DNA of 6,868 bases from Syntrophomonas_B sp035447945 (lineage in GTDB: Bacteria; Bacillota; Syntrophomonadia; Syntrophomonadales; Syntrophomonadaceae): assembly GCA_035447945.1 (NCBI GenBank), contig DAOTHZ010000095.1, positions 1 to 6,868 on the forward strand. The letters run 5' to 3'. The notes below the pieces were generated by a model, which was given only the letters and a program-made list of their open reading frames with translations, made no database searches and had not been told where the DNA came from. Made by a program: the position numbers and the translations under genes. This document shows positions 5,991-6,868 of the stretch, in pieces; the first letter of the stretch is position 1, and each line of letters opens with the position of its first letter.

Positions 5991-6868
5991 CTATTTTCTC
6001 AGATATGCCAGCCAATAGAATCCGCCGACAAAGATTGCTCCGCCGACAATGTTACCCAGGGTAACCGGCAGCAGATTGGCGCTGAAGAAATTCGCATAGC
6101 TGAAGAACTGCACCACTTGATCAGCCGTCATATTGAATACGCTGACCGGTACACCGTCTACCATTTTGGTAGCTGCAGCGACCATATCGGGGTTGGCATT
6201 GGCGATGGTGATACCCATCGGAATAAAGAACATGTTGGCAACGCTATGTTCGAAGCCGCTGGCAACGAAGGCCATGATCGGGAAGAAGATAGCAAAAATT
6301 TTGCCGACAATGTCTTTGGCGGCAAAAGCCATCCAAACCGCCAGACAAACCAGCCAGTTACAGAGAATACCGCGGCAAAACGCCTGTCCCCAAGTTAATG
6401 CCAGTTTCCCTTTGGCGATTGCCAGTGCTTTTGATCCCATGGCAGTAAGTGTTATTGCCCCCGCGGCATCGGCTTGTCCCCAGTAGCCGCCCCAGAAGAC
6501 GATATAAACCAATAGAACTGAACCAATGAAGTTGGCGACGAATACAACGACCCAGTTGATAAGCAAGCCGCCCCAAGAGGCTTGACCGTTCATGGCCGAA
6601 ATAGCACAGGCCATGTTGTTGCCGGTAAACAGTTCTGCTCCGGCAATGACTACCAGCATCAGACCGACGGAGAATACTGCGCCAAACAGGAATTGGCCGC
6701 CCGGGGTTCCTCCTGGTAAAAGTGTGTCCATTGATCCGATCTTGGTTGCCAGGTTCGCTCCAAATCCAATGTAGGCACCTGCCAAAATACCCAGAACAAT
6801 CATCTTGAGAAGTGGCAGTTCAGCCTTGGATTTGCCTGCTGCACATGCGGTTGCCGCAATCTCTGCAG
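5991..6868 (-). CDS. focA: Formate/nitrite transporter (FNT family), FocA-like, N-terminus outside window
   Basis: FNT proteins are pentameric inner-membrane channels that move formate, nitrite or related small anions, often with a proton. The frame is open to the right edge, so the ATG at 6801-6803 is internal; 21 upstream codons are visible (AEIAATACAAGKSKAELPLL, then K), matching the amphipathic N-terminal helix of the family. Six membrane segments follow. Family signatures are LAGAYIGFGA in segment 1, AELFTGNNM after segment 2, CRGILCNWLVCLAVWM in segment 4, and GFEHSVANMFF in segment 5, whose histidine (codon 6246-6248) is the conserved pore histidine. The segment 4 sequence resembles FocA more than NirC, so formate is the likelier substrate, but FNT substrate cannot be fixed from sequence. 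The stop is TAG at 5991-5993. Only the extreme N-terminus should be missing. No formate lyase or formate dehydrogenase gene is visible to confirm a role. Confidence 0.92.
   Translation of the reverse strand, partial: AEIAATACAAGKSKAELPLLKMIVLGILAGAYIGFGANLATKIGSMDTLLPGGTPGGQFLFGAVFSVGLMLVVIAGAELFTGNNMACAISAMNGQASWGGLLINWVVVFVANFIGSVLLVYIVFWGGYWGQADAAGAITLTAMGSKALAIAKGKLALTWGQAFCRGILCNWLVCLAVWMAFAAKDIVGKIFAIFFPIMAFVASGFEHSVANMFFIPMGITIANANPDMVAAATKMVDGVPVSVFNMTADQVVQFFSYANFFSANLLPVTLGNIVGGAIFVGGFYWLAYLRK

Overview
The window reads as chromosomal DNA of an endospore-forming Firmicute. The evidence is a full-length SpoIIE sporulation phosphatase, strong AGGAGG-type ribosome binding sites, and the association of spoIIE with tilS, which is familiar from Bacillus and Clostridia. 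Base composition looks intermediate (a little under 50% GC by eye). Together with a formate/nitrite channel gene this would suit an anaerobic or acetogenic spore former, for example a Negativicutes/Sporomusa-like or Peptococcaceae-like organism. That placement is inference; the window holds no rRNA or other decisive marker.

All recognisable genes are on the minus strand, so transcription runs from right to left. From right to left they are: the C-terminal part of a formate/nitrite transporter (5991-6868, start outside the window) ending in a clear hairpin terminator (5904-5937); a 407-base gap (5584-5990) holding that terminator, a puzzling interrupted short reading frame and the spoIIE promoter region; spoIIE (3112-5583); a 209-base gap (2903-3111) with a terminator and several inverted repeats; a soluble triple-PAS histidine kinase (1010-2902); a 76-base gap with a likely promoter; and the first 311 codons of tilS (1-933, 3' end outside the window).

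Functionally, SpoIIE is the septum-located phosphatase that activates sigma-F in the forespore. The kinase beside it has no partner response regulator here. Its H-box resembles those of the orphan kinases that feed the Spo0A phosphorelay, so it may link an internal signal to sporulation entry. TilS (tRNA-Ile lysidine synthetase) is an essential housekeeping enzyme that sits near spoIIE in many spore formers. The formate channel looks like an unrelated neighbour.

Nothing here is clearly a new system. The points most worth a second look are the spoIIE promoter, whose -35-like and -10 elements are 22 bases apart as in Spo0A-activated promoters, the kinase inserted between spoIIE and tilS, the dense group of inverted repeats before that kinase, and the UGA-interrupted frame between focA and spoIIE.
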